Of a DNA stretch of 51,431 nucleotides, positions 1 to 8,987 are shown piece after piece (the first letter of the stretch is position 1; the number at the start of each line of letters is the position of its first letter). The DNA lies in the NCBI GenBank assembly GCA_021775525.1, contig JAJFHQ010000017.1:1-51431 (forward strand). Direction: 5' to 3'. The stretch comes from Hyphomicrobiales bacterium (GTDB lineage Bacteria; Pseudomonadota; Alphaproteobacteria; Rhizobiales; Methyloligellaceae). Below the pieces are notes generated by a model. It did no database searches and was not told the origin of the DNA. It saw only the letters and a list, made by a program, of their open reading frames with translations. The position numbers and the translations under genes were made by a program.

Positions 1-49
1 TCGTTGTCCCGAATAACCGGGGTTTTGGGGGGTGTACGGGGAGGTTGTA

Positions 50-1060
50 ATGCGTTCCTTGGCCACCGCTGTTTTTGTACTGCTTATACTGGCTTTCTCA
101 GTGCCCGCGCAGGCGCTCGACGCCCGGTTTTCGACACCGGACCGTCTCATGAATTGGATCACCGAATATCGGACCAAGCCGCAGCCCATGAGCGTGCCCA
201 AGGCCGTTCATGCCATGCACCACCATGGGCTTCTTAAAAACCCTGACAAGGCCGGACTTCTCGTCGGTTTCATTGCCGGCGTTTTGGGTTCCAATCAGCC
301 TAAGGCGGAAAAGCTGATTAAGCGCATGTTCCCGATGCCTGCCAAAGAGCAGGGAGTCATCATCAGGGCGATTGCCTATTCCGGTCTGCCGGAATGGCCC
401 ATGCTACTGACCAAGTTCGAAAAGCGGATGCCGCTGCGCAAACCGCTGATAAATGACTTTATTACCGGCAAGGAAAAAACCCTCGACGAAAAGAGCGTCG
501 ACCAGGGGCCATACGTGCTCGACACCCTGTGGGGTTATTATGCCGCCACCGGGTATCACGCACCGGTCCTGCGGATCATTTCCGCATTGCCCTGGTCGAA
601 CGATGTTCGCGGCACCTCCAGATTTTCTTGGTCCAAGCTGCGCGCCGCCTTCAATGACGAAGAAGGTCGCGACGCGGTGAACAAGATCACGGCCGGCTAT
701 ATGGCGAAATGGACGCTGACCGCCAATGCCGAACGCGATCGCTCGCTTCTGGCGCTTTACAAGATGGAATTGAAATACCAGCCCCCAGAAGTGGCCGAAC
801 CTTTAAAGGAAGTCATAGAAGCGGCAGAAACCTTCCAGGCTGATCGCGTGCGCAAACATGCGCGAGCGGCCATCGAAAAAGTGAAGGCCAAGCATCCAGG
901 CGATGCCGAGTGGACCCGCAACACCTATGCCGGCTCCATAGCAATCGCAACGGGTTGCGTCGTTGCCAGTGCTTCGGGCTTCCCGGGCTTGGCCGTGCCA
1001 TGCGTAGTTGGCGGAGCGCTTTATTCAGGCGCGGTGAAGCTCTGGAACACCGCACGCTAG
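50..1060 (+). CDS. Exported protein of unknown function
   Basis: 336 residues. The ATG at 50 is chosen because GGGGAGG lies just upstream (38-44) and the protein then begins with a clean Sec signal peptide (MRSLATAVFVLLILAFSVPAQA, cleavage near residue 22). An in-frame ATG at 32 would put six extra residues before the signal. The mature part is mostly charged and helical with no motif I recognise. The last ~45 residues are a Gly/Ala/Val-rich hydrophobic stretch with two Cys that could be a membrane hairpin. It is followed on the same strand, after a 115-base gap, by a PhzF-like gene. No function can be assigned. Periplasmic or membrane-anchored location is inferred from the ends. Confidence 0.75.
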   Translation: MRSLATAVFVLLILAFSVPAQALDARFSTPDRLMNWITEYRTKPQPMSVPKAVHAMHHHGLLKNPDKAGLLVGFIAGVLGSNQPKAEKLIKRMFPMPAKEQGVIIRAIAYSGLPEWPMLLTKFEKRMPLRKPLINDFITGKEKTLDEKSVDQGPYVLDTLWGYYAATGYHAPVLRIISALPWSNDVRGTSRFSWSKLRAAFNDEEGRDAVNKITAGYMAKWTLTANAERDRSLLALYKMELKYQPPEVAEPLKEVIEAAETFQADRVRKHARAAIEKVKAKHPGDAEWTRNTYAGSIAIATGCVVASASGFPGLAVPCVVGGALYSGAVKLWNTAR

Positions 1061-1175
1061 GGCGAGTTAATCCAGTTACGACTAACTTTCCCTTGGTTGC
1101 GGCAGTGCATCGTGCATGACGCATATTGTCTCTTTCCGTGATTTGAGTATTGTCGCGCATCGCGGGGAGGTCCTT

Positions 1176-2087
1176 ATGACGCGCAAATTTCACACGCTTG
1201 ATGTTTTCACCGAGGCTCGCTTTGCTGGCAACCCGTTGGCAATCGTGCCCGATGGAGGTGGTCTCGACGATATTCAGATGCAGGCGATTGCCCGCGAGTT
1301 CAATCTGTCGGAAACCGTCTTTCTCATGCCCCCAGAAAATGAAGCGCACAGTGCCAGGGCGCGTATTTTTACGCCGGGACGCGAACTGCCTTTCGCCGGT
1401 CATCCGACCGTGGGCGCTGCTATTTTCCTGGCCCTGCAAAAGTTCGGCGGTTCCGAGCGCGAGGAAGATGCCATTATCCTACTGGAGGAAGGTGTGGGTC
1501 CGGTTCGCGTTGGAGTCCGGTTGAAGCCGGGTGAAGCACCTTTTGCCGAGTTTGATGTCCCCGTATTGCCCGAAGGTGTAGGTGAGGCTGCACCGAATGA
1601 CAGGTTGGCCGCAGCCCTTGGCCTGTCACCAAGCGATATCGGGTTTGAGAATCACAAGGCGACGCAATTTTCATCAGGTGTGGGCTTTACTTTCGTACCC
1701 GTGCGCGACCTTGAAGCCATAGGCCGTGCCGCGCCACAAATTCAGCATTGGCGGGAAGCATTTGGCGACCACGATCACCCGAACGCATTCGTGTATTGCC
1801 GGCAGACGATCCACAAGGATGCCGCATTCCATGCCCGGATGTTCGCGCCAACCATGGGCATCCCTGAAGATCCGGCAACGGGAAGTGCTGCAGCGGCCTT
1901 CGCCGGCGCCATTTTCAGGTTCGACGATCCACCCGATGGCGTGCACATGGGAATTATCGAGCAGGGCTACGAAATGGGCCGCGCCAGTAACATTTTCCAG
2001 GAACTGGAAGTTGAGGCCGGTAAGCTCACCAAGGTACGCATCGGGGGTCATGCCGTCCCGGTCATGGAAGGCGAGTTGGAAGGTTAA
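1176..2087 (+). CDS. PhzF-family isomerase/epimerase-like protein
   Basis: 303 residues, the usual PhzF length (~260-300). Visible family signatures are the N-terminal FDVFT-type segment ([17 protein letters not shown]), [12 protein letters not shown] in the first half and [17 protein letters not shown] in the second, which match the two pseudo-symmetric diaminopimelate-epimerase-fold lobes. PhzF enzymes isomerise or epimerise small acidic substrates, and the phenazine role applies only to a minority, so no substrate is claimed. The start at 1176 follows GGGGAGG at 1164-1170; the upstream in-frame ATG at 1116 lacks such a site and adds 20 residues outside the domain. No phenazine genes are nearby. 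Confidence 0.85.
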   Translation: MTRKFHTLDVFTEARFAGNPLAIVPDGGGLDDIQMQAIAREFNLSETVFLMPPENEAHSARARIFTPGRELPFAGHPTVGAAIFLALQKFGGSEREEDAIILLEEGVGPVRVGVRLKPGEAPFAEFDVPVLPEGVGEAAPNDRLAAALGLSPSDIGFENHKATQFSSGVGFTFVPVRDLEAIGRAAPQIQHWREAFGDHDHPNAFVYCRQTIHKDAAFHARMFAPTMGIPEDPATGSAAAAFAGAIFRFDDPPDGVHMGIIEQGYEMGRASNIFQELEVEAGKLTKVRIGGHAVPVMEGELEG

Positions 2088-2193
2088 GTGCTCCATAGAG
2101 CTTGCGCTCTCTGCCACGGCGCATTAGGTTTTACGCCGAAGCGTTTGGTTAATGGCGCATTAAGGACTGAATGTTCTACTTTTGGAAACGGTC

Positions 2194-2224
2194 TAAAATA
2201 CGCTGATGCCCGGATGTTCGGGCA
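2194..2224 (+). promoter_or_regulatory. Promoter-like element and hairpin before the small membrane ORF
   Basis: A TAAAAT hexamer (2194-2199) is followed by a perfect 6-bp stem, TGCCCG/CGGGCA with a GATGTT loop (2207-2224), ending 25 bases before the ATG of the 46-codon ORF. There is no T-run, so it is not a normal terminator. No convincing -35 box was seen. It may be a 5' UTR structure. Confidence 0.25.
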
Positions 2225-2248
2225 ACGAGTTCAGATGAGACAGCTGTC

Positions 2249-2389
2249 ATGAAACAGCAAAGTGCTAAACAGCCCGGGGCGAAAGTCGCCCGATTGGACC
2301 GCCAGAACGAGGCGACGATCACGGCTGCATACATGGTACTCATCGCCGGCCTCCTTATCGGCCAGCTTCTCCTCCTTATCAGCCCCTGA
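2249..2389 (+). CDS. Small single-pass membrane protein (46 aa)
   Basis: An ATG-to-TGA frame of 46 codons lies between the PhzF-like gene and leuA. The N-terminal half is polar and basic (MKQQSAKQPGAKVARLDRQ), and residues ~24-44 form one strongly hydrophobic segment (Ala/Ile/Leu/Gly-rich, ending LLLLISP), typical of an inner-membrane microprotein with a cytoplasmic N-terminus. The Shine-Dalgarno is modest (GATGAGA just upstream). leuA begins about 120 bases downstream on the same strand. There is no recognisable family. It could be a chance frame, but the sharp polar/hydrophobic split and upstream promoter-like sequence favour a real gene. Confidence 0.45.
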   Translation: MKQQSAKQPGAKVARLDRQNEATITAAYMVLIAGLLIGQLLLLISP

Positions 2390-2513
2390 GCTCCGACGGT
2401 CCTGCGATTAAGAGCAGGGCGGGATTTCAGGGGATGACATCATAGAAAAGCAAAGCCGATTAACACTCCGGAACCCGTCCATGACGGACCAGGGGAAAAG
2501 CAGGACCTGAACA

Positions 2514-4100
2514 ATGACTTCAAAGAAGAAATCACCGAAAATGCCCAAGGATCGATCAGATTCTGATCGCGTTGTAATTTTCGACACCACATTGCGGGAC
2601 GGCGAGCAATCTCCCGGAGCGTCAATGACGCTGGAGGAAAAACTCCAGGTTGCCGAAGCGCTCGATGAAATGGGTGTCGATATTATCGAGGCCGGGTTCC
2701 CGATTGCGTCAAATGGCGACTTCGAGGCGGTTTCCGAGATTGCCAAAATCGCCAAAAACGCCGTGATCGCAGGGCTGGCCCGTGCTGGCAACAAGGATAT
2801 CGATAGGGCAGGCGAAGCGGTAAAACACGCCAGGCGGCCGCGTATCCATACTTTCATATCCACATCACCGGTGCATATGAAATACAAGCTCCAGATGGAG
2901 CCGTCCGAGGTGCTCGATGCGGTGACAGCCAGTGTACAGCGTTCGCGCAGCTATACCGATGACGTGGAATGGTCTGCAGAAGACGCTACGCGCACCGACC
3001 ATGATTTTTTGTGCCGATGCGTTGAGGCGGCAATCAAAGCCGGGGCAACAACCATCAATATCCCCGACACGGTGGGCTATACCGTGCCGGATGAGTATTT
3101 CGACCTCATTAAAATGCTGATCGGGAAGGTGCCGGGCGCAGACGATGTGGTGTTCTCGACCCATTGCCATAATGATCTGGGGTTGGCTGTCGCCAACTCA
3201 TTGGCAGGTGTGCGCGCCGGTGCGCGCCAAATCGAATGCACCATCAATGGCATGGGAGAGCGAGCTGGCAATGCCGCTCTTGAGGAAGTCGTCATGGCAA
3301 TGAATGTACGCAACGACGTTATTCCATACTGGACCAATATTGACGCAGAAATGATCACCCGGGCATCCAAGCTTGTCTCCGGCGTGACAGCATTCCCGGT
3401 CCAGTACAACAAGGCGATCGTCGGCAAGAACGCATTCGCGCATGAATCCGGCATCCACCAGGACGGTATGCTGAAAAACAATCAAACCTACGAGATCATG
3501 ACGCCTGAAAGCGTTGGCTTGAAAGAATCTTCGCTCGTGATGGGCAAGCATTCCGGCCGCCACGCTTTCCGTGAGAAGATCAAGGAACTGGGATACAACA
3601 TTGGCGAGAATGCATTCCAGGACGCCTTTGTGCGCTTCAAGGATCTGGCCGACAAGAAGAAGCATGTATTTGACGAGGATATCGAAGCTCTGGTCGACGA
3701 TGAGATGGCCCAAGCGGATGAACGCATCAAGGTCGTATCACTGACGGTCATCGCCGGTACGGGTAGTCCACAGAAGGCGAAAATCACGCTGGACGTGGAC
3801 GGCACACATCACTCCAGCGAAGCAACAGGTGACGGCCCGGTTGATGCCATCTTCAATGCCATCAAGGACATCGTACCCCATGAGGCACGACTGCCGCTCT
3901 ACCAGGTACATGCGGTGACCGAGGGCACAGACGCCCAGGCCGAGGTAAGTGTGCGGCTTGAAGAGGAGGGCAAGACGGTCATTGGGCGGGGTGCAGACAC
4001 CGATACGATGGTCGCATCAGCCCGCGCATATGTCAGTGCGCTCAACAAATTGCGGGTGAAACGTCAGAAGACTGCCCCTGGAAGCATGCTCGCGTCCTAG
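2514..4100 (+). CDS. leuA: 2-isopropylmalate synthase
   Basis: 528 residues, the length of the long LeuA type. It condenses acetyl-CoA with 2-oxoisovalerate, the first committed step of leucine synthesis, in the cytosol. The N-terminal TIM-barrel HMGL domain starts at ~residue 20 with FDTTLRDGEQSPGASM, carries the metal-binding HCHND motif (STHCHNDLGLA) and the NGMGERAGNAALEE segment, and is followed by FAHESGIHQDG. Residues ~390-515 are the C-terminal leucine-sensing LeuA dimer domain, so feedback inhibition by leucine is expected. The gene stands alone, with no leuB/C/D nearby, and ends at a strong terminator. The ~125 bases upstream show no clear Leu-rich leader peptide. Confidence 0.95.
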   Translation: MTSKKKSPKMPKDRSDSDRVVIFDTTLRDGEQSPGASMTLEEKLQVAEALDEMGVDIIEAGFPIASNGDFEAVSEIAKIAKNAVIAGLARAGNKDIDRAGEAVKHARRPRIHTFISTSPVHMKYKLQMEPSEVLDAVTASVQRSRSYTDDVEWSAEDATRTDHDFLCRCVEAAIKAGATTINIPDTVGYTVPDEYFDLIKMLIGKVPGADDVVFSTHCHNDLGLAVANSLAGVRAGARQIECTINGMGERAGNAALEEVVMAMNVRNDVIPYWTNIDAEMITRASKLVSGVTAFPVQYNKAIVGKNAFAHESGIHQDGMLKNNQTYEIMTPESVGLKESSLVMGKHSGRHAFREKIKELGYNIGENAFQDAFVRFKDLADKKKHVFDEDIEALVDDEMAQADERIKVVSLTVIAGTGSPQKAKITLDVDGTHHSSEATGDGPVDAIFNAIKDIVPHEARLPLYQVHAVTEGTDAQAEVSVRLEEEGKTVIGRGADTDTMVASARAYVSALNKLRVKRQKTAPGSMLAS

Positions 4101-4144
4101 GCGTAGAAAAATATTTTAAGCGCGCGTTTGCGCGACGTTCATTA

Positions 4145-4178
4145 ACGGCCGGGGTCTGTATCCCGGCCGTTTTTTTTG
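4145..4178 (+). terminator. Rho-independent terminator of leuA
   Basis: Perfect 9-bp stem ACGGCCGGG/CCCGGCCGT (4145-4153 and 4162-4170) with an 8-base loop, followed by an unbroken T-run (4170-4177). It lies 45 bases after the leuA stop. Confidence 0.92.
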
Positions 4179-4449
4179 CTCATTCGGACGCCTAGCCCCA
4201 TGTGCTGACACGCCGTGATAACGCACATGTGACGGGTCAGGGGCTTCATCACCTATCGCGCGTCAACCTTAACAGGAATAGGGGGCGGCTAAATGTGAGT
4301 GTTGCATTGCCCGGGCCGAGAAAATGCCTCAAGATACATTTTGTACCTGAGCAACTGCGGAACCTCGAGAGGGTCTCTTTGAGCCTCTTTCGCACAACTA
4401 ACTCGCAAGCGTTCAATTTTGAGTGGCGTAACGGGAGGGGCGTTTCCCG
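4179..4449 (+). promoter_or_regulatory. Untranslated region upstream of mreB
   Basis: About 270 bases between the leuA terminator and mreB contain no credible gene. Since leuA is closed by a terminator, the promoter for the mre-mrd operon must lie here. I cannot fix a -35/-10 pair with confidence. The frames crossing it read Arg/Asn-rich, non-conserved protein and continue out of frame through mreB. Confidence 0.5.
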
Positions 4450-5490
4450 ATGTTTTCTGGTATTGTCGGTGCCATATCCAACGATATGGCGATTGATCTG
4501 GGAACGGCGAATACCCTGGTATATGTACCGGGAAGGGGTATCGTTCTGGAAGAACCCTCCGTGGTCGCGTTCTCGAACGATGAGGGTGCTCAAAGAATTA
4601 TCGCCGTCGGCCAGGAAGCAAAAGCAATGCTGGGCCGGACACCCGATACGGTGCGAACAGTGCAACCGATGCGCGACGGTGTAATCGCCGACTTCGTCGC
4701 AGCGGAAGAAATGATCAAGCATTTCATCCGCAAGGTGCATAACAGGCGCACGCTTACCAGCCCGAAAATCATGATTTGCGTCCCGGCCGATGCTACGCCG
4801 GTTGAACGCCGTGCCGTTCATGAAGCTGCATTGTCGGCGGGCGCACGCAAAATCTATCTCATTCAGGAACCGGTTGCAGCCGCCATTGGTATTGGCCTGC
4901 CAATATCAGAGCCGCATGGTTCGATGGTTGTTGATATTGGCGGCGGTACCACGGATATCGCGGTGATTTCACTTGGAGGCGTCATTTATTCGCGCTCGAT
5001 CCGGACCGCTGGTAACGCGTTTGACGATGCGATCGTCAACCATATTCGCCACAAGTATCACCTGCTGATCGGGCAAACCAATGCCGAGAGAATCAAGATC
5101 GAGGCGGGGACCGCAATTGCCCGGGCCAATGGCAAGGTCATTGAGATTCACATCAAGGGCCGCGATCTGAAAAAGGGTATCCCAAACCAGATTACACTGG
5201 GCCCGGCTGATATCGCAGATGCATTGTCGGCACCACTGGCGCGTATTGCCGATGGCGTGAAGCTCGCCCTGGAGCAAATCGAGCCGGAACTGGCCGCGGA
5301 TATTTATGAAGCAGGCATCCACCTGACTGGTGGGGGTGCATTGCTCGACAAGATCAGCACCAAGCTCTCCCGTGAGACGGGAGTGAAATATATCACGCCG
5401 GAAGACCCCTTGCGCTGCGTTGCAATCGGGACCGGGCGTGCCCTGGAACAGTTGGACGACATCAAGGATTTACTGGCCCATGTACAATGA
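4450..5490 (+). CDS. mreB: Rod shape-determining protein, actin homologue
   Basis: 346 residues, the standard MreB size. MreB forms short membrane-associated filaments that organise the elongation machinery of the cell wall. The N-terminal amphipathic segment (MFSGIVGAISNDMAIDLG) leads into the phosphate-1 loop DLGTANTLVY. Phosphate-2 is DIGGGTTDIAVISLGG near residue 162, and LTGGGALLD marks the adenosine motif near 290. PVERRAVHEAA is also characteristic. The start follows GGGAGGGG. It heads the mreB-mreC-mreD-mrdA-rodA run, with a 121-base gap before mreC. Confidence 0.97.
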   Translation: MFSGIVGAISNDMAIDLGTANTLVYVPGRGIVLEEPSVVAFSNDEGAQRIIAVGQEAKAMLGRTPDTVRTVQPMRDGVIADFVAAEEMIKHFIRKVHNRRTLTSPKIMICVPADATPVERRAVHEAALSAGARKIYLIQEPVAAAIGIGLPISEPHGSMVVDIGGGTTDIAVISLGGVIYSRSIRTAGNAFDDAIVNHIRHKYHLLIGQTNAERIKIEAGTAIARANGKVIEIHIKGRDLKKGIPNQITLGPADIADALSAPLARIADGVKLALEQIEPELAADIYEAGIHLTGGGALLDKISTKLSRETGVKYITPEDPLRCVAIGTGRALEQLDDIKDLLAHVQ

Positions 5491-5611
5491 TGCCTGCAAT
5501 CCTTCCCAGGACGGGAAAAGAAGCGGGCAAGATATTTATCTGAGGCGAATCTCGCGAAGTTGATTGCGCCTGGATTGGAAGCGTGGATTTGCGCTAGTCG
5601 AGTGAGTGGTT

Positions 5612-6577
5612 ATGCGTAGCAGAAAGTCTGCAAACAAGCCGTATGGCCGGAAGAAGGCCCCCATAGGCGGGTGGCTGCTCTTCACGCTCTATTTCGTTTG
5701 CCTGATACTCCTGATTTTTTCACGCCTTGAAAACAATCATATCCGTGACGTGCGCGGACTGTTTGCGGATCTCGCATCGCCAGTCCTGCAGGCCGCTTCT
5801 CAGCCGGCCATTTATGCACGACGTTCAAAGGAGCAACTGGTCGATTATCTTGACCTGTTCCACGAACTTGATCGTCTCAAGGAAGAAAATCAGAAAATGA
5901 AGCATTACCAGTGGCAGGCGCAGCGCCTTGAGCGACGCCTGACGCAACTGCGCGCCCTGCTAAACGCTGTTGAAGAACCGGCGCTGAAATATACCACCGG
6001 ACATGTGATCGCGGATGCGCGCGGGCCGTTTGCACGCTCTGTACTCATCAATATCGGTAGCACCCAGGGCAGCCGTGAAGGGTACGCGGTCATCAATGGC
6101 GACGGGTTTGTCGGACGGGTTGTTCATTCGGGTAAGAATGCATCGCGCGCAATTCTGGTCAATGACCTGAATAGCCGGATCCCGGTTCTTGTCGGTCCGG
6201 CAGCTGTGCGTGCAGTCCTTGTTGGCGACAACAGTGCCAATCCGAGGCTGGAGTTTCTTCCCAACAGCGCCTCGGTATTCGAGGGGGACGAGGTATCCAC
6301 CTCCGGCCATGGGGGCTTGTTGCCGCGTGGCTTGCGCATTGGTCTGGTCGTTCCCGGCAAGGATAAGGAATACCGGGTCCACCCGCACGCAACGCTCAGT
6401 GAGTTGGAATATGTGAGCGTGCTGTTCTTTGATTCACCTATCGTGGTTGCGCGTGAAGAATTACTTCCAGGTAAAAAGCAAGCTGTCACTGCGAGTGATG
6501 AGACTGACCAATGGAAAAACGGGCAGGGGCGTACGAAACGGCACGCCAAGGCCAAAACGCGGACGCAAGCACGCTAG
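5612..6577 (+). CDS. mreC: Rod shape-determining protein MreC
   Basis: 321 residues. A short basic cytoplasmic N-terminus (RSRKSANKPYGRKK) is followed by one membrane helix (~residues 18-38), a periplasmic coiled coil (~residues 70-110, EELDRLKEEN-type heptads) and the beta-barrel MreC domain containing VLINIGSTQG and GYAVINGDGFVGRVV. MreC links MreB filaments to PBP2/RodA on the periplasmic side. The ATG at 5612 is preferred over an in-frame GTG at 5606 because GAGTGAG precedes it. The C-terminal ~40 residues are Lys/Arg/Thr-rich, a basic tail outside the conserved domain. Confidence 0.93.
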   Translation: MRSRKSANKPYGRKKAPIGGWLLFTLYFVCLILLIFSRLENNHIRDVRGLFADLASPVLQAASQPAIYARRSKEQLVDYLDLFHELDRLKEENQKMKHYQWQAQRLERRLTQLRALLNAVEEPALKYTTGHVIADARGPFARSVLINIGSTQGSREGYAVINGDGFVGRVVHSGKNASRAILVNDLNSRIPVLVGPAAVRAVLVGDNSANPRLEFLPNSASVFEGDEVSTSGHGGLLPRGLRIGLVVPGKDKEYRVHPHATLSELEYVSVLFFDSPIVVAREELLPGKKQAVTASDETDQWKNGQGRTKRHAKAKTRTQAR

Positions 6578-6591
6578 CGCGTGCTGCAGTC

Positions 6592-6610
6592 AGGGGAGAG
6601 ACCAGGTTTG
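6592..6610 (+). promoter_or_regulatory. Shine-Dalgarno fixing a TTG start for mreD
   Basis: AGGGGAGAG (6592-6600) ends 7 bases before the TTG at 6608. A GTG at 6581 and an ATG at 6623 are also in frame, but neither has a comparable site at the right distance. Confidence 0.55.
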
Positions 6611-7108
6611 ACCAAAGGGATTATGCCAAGCATCTTTCTTTTGCTCGCGGTGTTCGTTGCGGCTGTGCCTTGGGCGATACCGAGCGAGGCAAGTTTCATC
6701 CTGCCTTTGCTCCTGATCATTTTCGTATTTGTACTCACCTTGCAGCGCCGGCGGGTGCTGCCGAGCCTGTCGGTTTTCATCGCCGGATTGCTGATGGATA
6801 TTCTGACTGCAGGCCCGCTCGGTTACTGGGCCATCATATTCCTTCTCACCCACACGCTTGCAGCCCTTTATGCAAAGCGAAACACGCATCCGGGTTTTGG
6901 TATGCTGTGGCTCGCTTTCGCGGCTACTGCGGTGCTGGCATCCATTTCGGGCTGGGCGCTGGCGTCACTTTATTTCGTACGCCTGATCGACTGGCAACCA
7001 ATGCTCATTGGCAGCGCTGTGACTGTCGCTCTTTTCCCGCTCGTGGCGTGGCCCATGCGCCGCTCGCTCGGCCTCGTACCAGCCGGCATGTTCGCAAGGT
7101 GGGGATAG
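6608..7108 (+). CDS. mreD: Rod shape-determining protein MreD
   Basis: 166 residues, almost entirely hydrophobic, with about five membrane helices, matching the small integral MreD component of the elongasome. Conserved-looking features are the FIAGLLMDILTAGPLGYWAI region in the middle (G-L-x-D pattern) and the terminal Pro/Arg-rich segment. The start is uncertain (TTG 6608 favoured by its ribosome site; GTG 6581 or ATG 6623 possible). It sits 30 bases after mreC and 3 bases before mrdA, so translation is probably coupled. Confidence 0.88.
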   Translation: MTKGIMPSIFLLLAVFVAAVPWAIPSEASFILPLLLIIFVFVLTLQRRRVLPSLSVFIAGLLMDILTAGPLGYWAIIFLLTHTLAALYAKRNTHPGFGMLWLAFAATAVLASISGWALASLYFVRLIDWQPMLIGSAVTVALFPLVAWPMRRSLGLVPAGMFARWG

Positions 7109-7111
7109 GTC

Positions 7112-8986
7112 ATGGCGGAATCTGAACATCACAAACGCCAGAAACGCAGGTTTACCCGCCGCGTCCTGATGCTGGGGGCGGGGCAACTCGGCCTGTTCGG
7201 GGTGCTCGGCTGGAGGTTGCGGCAGCTTCAGGTTGTCGAGGCGCCGAAATACACCCTGCTGGCGGAAGAGAACCGGATCAACATTCAGCTTCTGGCGCCG
7301 AGCAGGGGGCTCATCTTTGACCGCTTTGGCAAGCCTGTGGCAACCAATACCGATAGCATGCGGGTGTTCATCGTGCCCGAGCTGTCCAAGAACATCCGGG
7401 ATTCTCTCGACAGGCTTGGACGTGTCATCTCTATTCCCGGCAAGGTGCGCGCCCGCGTGCTTCGCCTGGCCAGCCGTCAAAGCCCCTATGTCCCCATCGT
7501 CGTCGATGACACGCTTAGCTGGAGGCAATTCGCGCAGGTGAACGTATTGGCCCCCAGTCTACCGGGGGTACAGACAGATATCCTTTCGGTGCGCCGGTAT
7601 CATGACGGCAACGATATGGCACATATCGTTGGCTATGTTGGCGCTGCAAACAAGGTGGAAGTGAACGAGCACCCAGTTACGCGGCTGCCAGGGTTTCGCG
7701 TCGGTAAAAGTGGCGTTGAGCGGGGATTTGAACCTAAATTACGCGGCAAGGCAGGTGTTATCAAGCTCGAGGTCGATGCACACGGACACGCTGTGCGAAA
7801 ACTCGAGACCCTCGACAGCCAGCATGGACGCGAGCTGGTCCTGACAATCGACAAGGAAATCCAGACCAAGGCGATGGAACGGCTGAAAGATGAGCGCCGG
7901 GCCGCCATCGTGGCACTTGATGCGCGCACCGGTGAGATCATCGCCATGGCCTCCACCCCGAGTTACGACCCCAATGCCATCATTGACGGACTGAAGGAGG
8001 GTGCGTGGGAAAACATGGCCAATGCCGAGGATGATCCCTTCACCAACAAGGCTATACGGGGCCAGTATCCCCCTGGTTCGACCTTCAAGATGGTGACAGC
8101 ACTTGCCGGACTTGAGGATGAGGCCATTGATCTCAAGACAAAATTCCGCTGCTATGGTGGCTATTCCTATTCGAATGCTTACTTCGGCTGCTGGCGTCGG
8201 GGTGGTCACGGTGCGGTGGATGTGCGCAGGGCGATCAAGCAGTCTTGCGACGTCTTCTTTTATAACGTGGCCCAGCGCATCGGAATCACAAAGCTTTCAG
8301 CCATGGGCCACAAGCTCGGCCTTGGCCAGACTTACGAGTTCGGCCTGCCGCTTCAAAAACCCGGGGTCATGCCAACTCCGGGGTGGAAGCGCGCCACGCT
8401 CGGAAAGCCCTGGTATGGCGGCGAAACGATCATCGCCGGTATCGGGCAGGGTTTCGTTCTCACCACGCCACTGCAACTCGCGGTGATGACAGCGCGTATT
8501 GCAACTGGTCGCGAAGTCATGCCACGCATCGTGCGCCCCTATCCGGACGAAAAAATAGAAGAGGCGAAGCCTCTGGATATCAAGCCGGAGCATCTGGCAA
8601 TTGTGCGAGAGGGGATGTGGGCTGTCGTCAACGAAGGTGGCGGAACGGCTGGACGGGCACGGATCCCCATTGCCGGGGTTCAGATGTCCGGTAAGACCGG
8701 CACCTCGCAGGTGAACAGTGCCTCCAGTGGGCGCAGCAGCCGTGGGCTTAAATGGGAACAGCGAGATCATGGACTGTTTGTCGGGTTCGCTCCGGCGGAT
8801 AATCCGCGCTACGCGGTGGCGGCCATCGTTGAACATGGCGGTAGCGGATCAGGTGCCGCGTCACCAGTTGTGCGCGATATCATGACGGCACTGATCGAAC
8901 GCGATCCGGTTTCGAAACCGACCTATGTTGCGCGCGATGCGTACCGCCAGACGGCGGAAGACAAACGCCGCGGGGGAAAGAGCTGA
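7112..8986 (+). CDS. mrdA: Penicillin-binding protein 2 (elongation transpeptidase)
   Basis: 624 residues. It is the class B PBP that cross-links peptidoglycan during lateral wall growth, in complex with RodA. It has a basic N-terminus (KRQKRRFTRR), one membrane anchor (~residues 20-40), a PBP dimer domain, then the transpeptidase domain. Active-site motifs are all present: S323-T-F-K326 (nucleophile box), S378-C-D (the SxN-equivalent typical of PBP2) and K528-T-G-T. The Shine-Dalgarno overlaps the mreD end, with a gap of 3 bases. Its length and motifs argue against the cell-division PBP3. Confidence 0.96.
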   Translation: MAESEHHKRQKRRFTRRVLMLGAGQLGLFGVLGWRLRQLQVVEAPKYTLLAEENRINIQLLAPSRGLIFDRFGKPVATNTDSMRVFIVPELSKNIRDSLDRLGRVISIPGKVRARVLRLASRQSPYVPIVVDDTLSWRQFAQVNVLAPSLPGVQTDILSVRRYHDGNDMAHIVGYVGAANKVEVNEHPVTRLPGFRVGKSGVERGFEPKLRGKAGVIKLEVDAHGHAVRKLETLDSQHGRELVLTIDKEIQTKAMERLKDERRAAIVALDARTGEIIAMASTPSYDPNAIIDGLKEGAWENMANAEDDPFTNKAIRGQYPPGSTFKMVTALAGLEDEAIDLKTKFRCYGGYSYSNAYFGCWRRGGHGAVDVRRAIKQSCDVFFYNVAQRIGITKLSAMGHKLGLGQTYEFGLPLQKPGVMPTPGWKRATLGKPWYGGETIIAGIGQGFVLTTPLQLAVMTARIATGREVMPRIVRPYPDEKIEEAKPLDIKPEHLAIVREGMWAVVNEGGGTAGRARIPIAGVQMSGKTGTSQVNSASSGRSSRGLKWEQRDHGLFVGFAPADNPRYAVAAIVEHGGSGSGAASPVVRDIMTALIERDPVSKPTYVARDAYRQTAEDKRRGGKS

Positions 8987-8987
8987 A

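Noticed and set aside
813-1439. Reverse-strand frame of 208 codons
   Set aside because: It lies antisense across the exported-protein and PhzF-like genes, is Arg/His-rich and has no family resemblance.
2094-2107. Terminator after the PhzF-like gene (AGAGC/GCTCT hairpin)
   Set aside because: Only a 5-bp stem with no following T-run.
4202-4684. Open frame upstream of and overlapping mreB
   Set aside because: Composition is Arg/Asn-rich without motifs, and it overlaps the mreB start out of frame.
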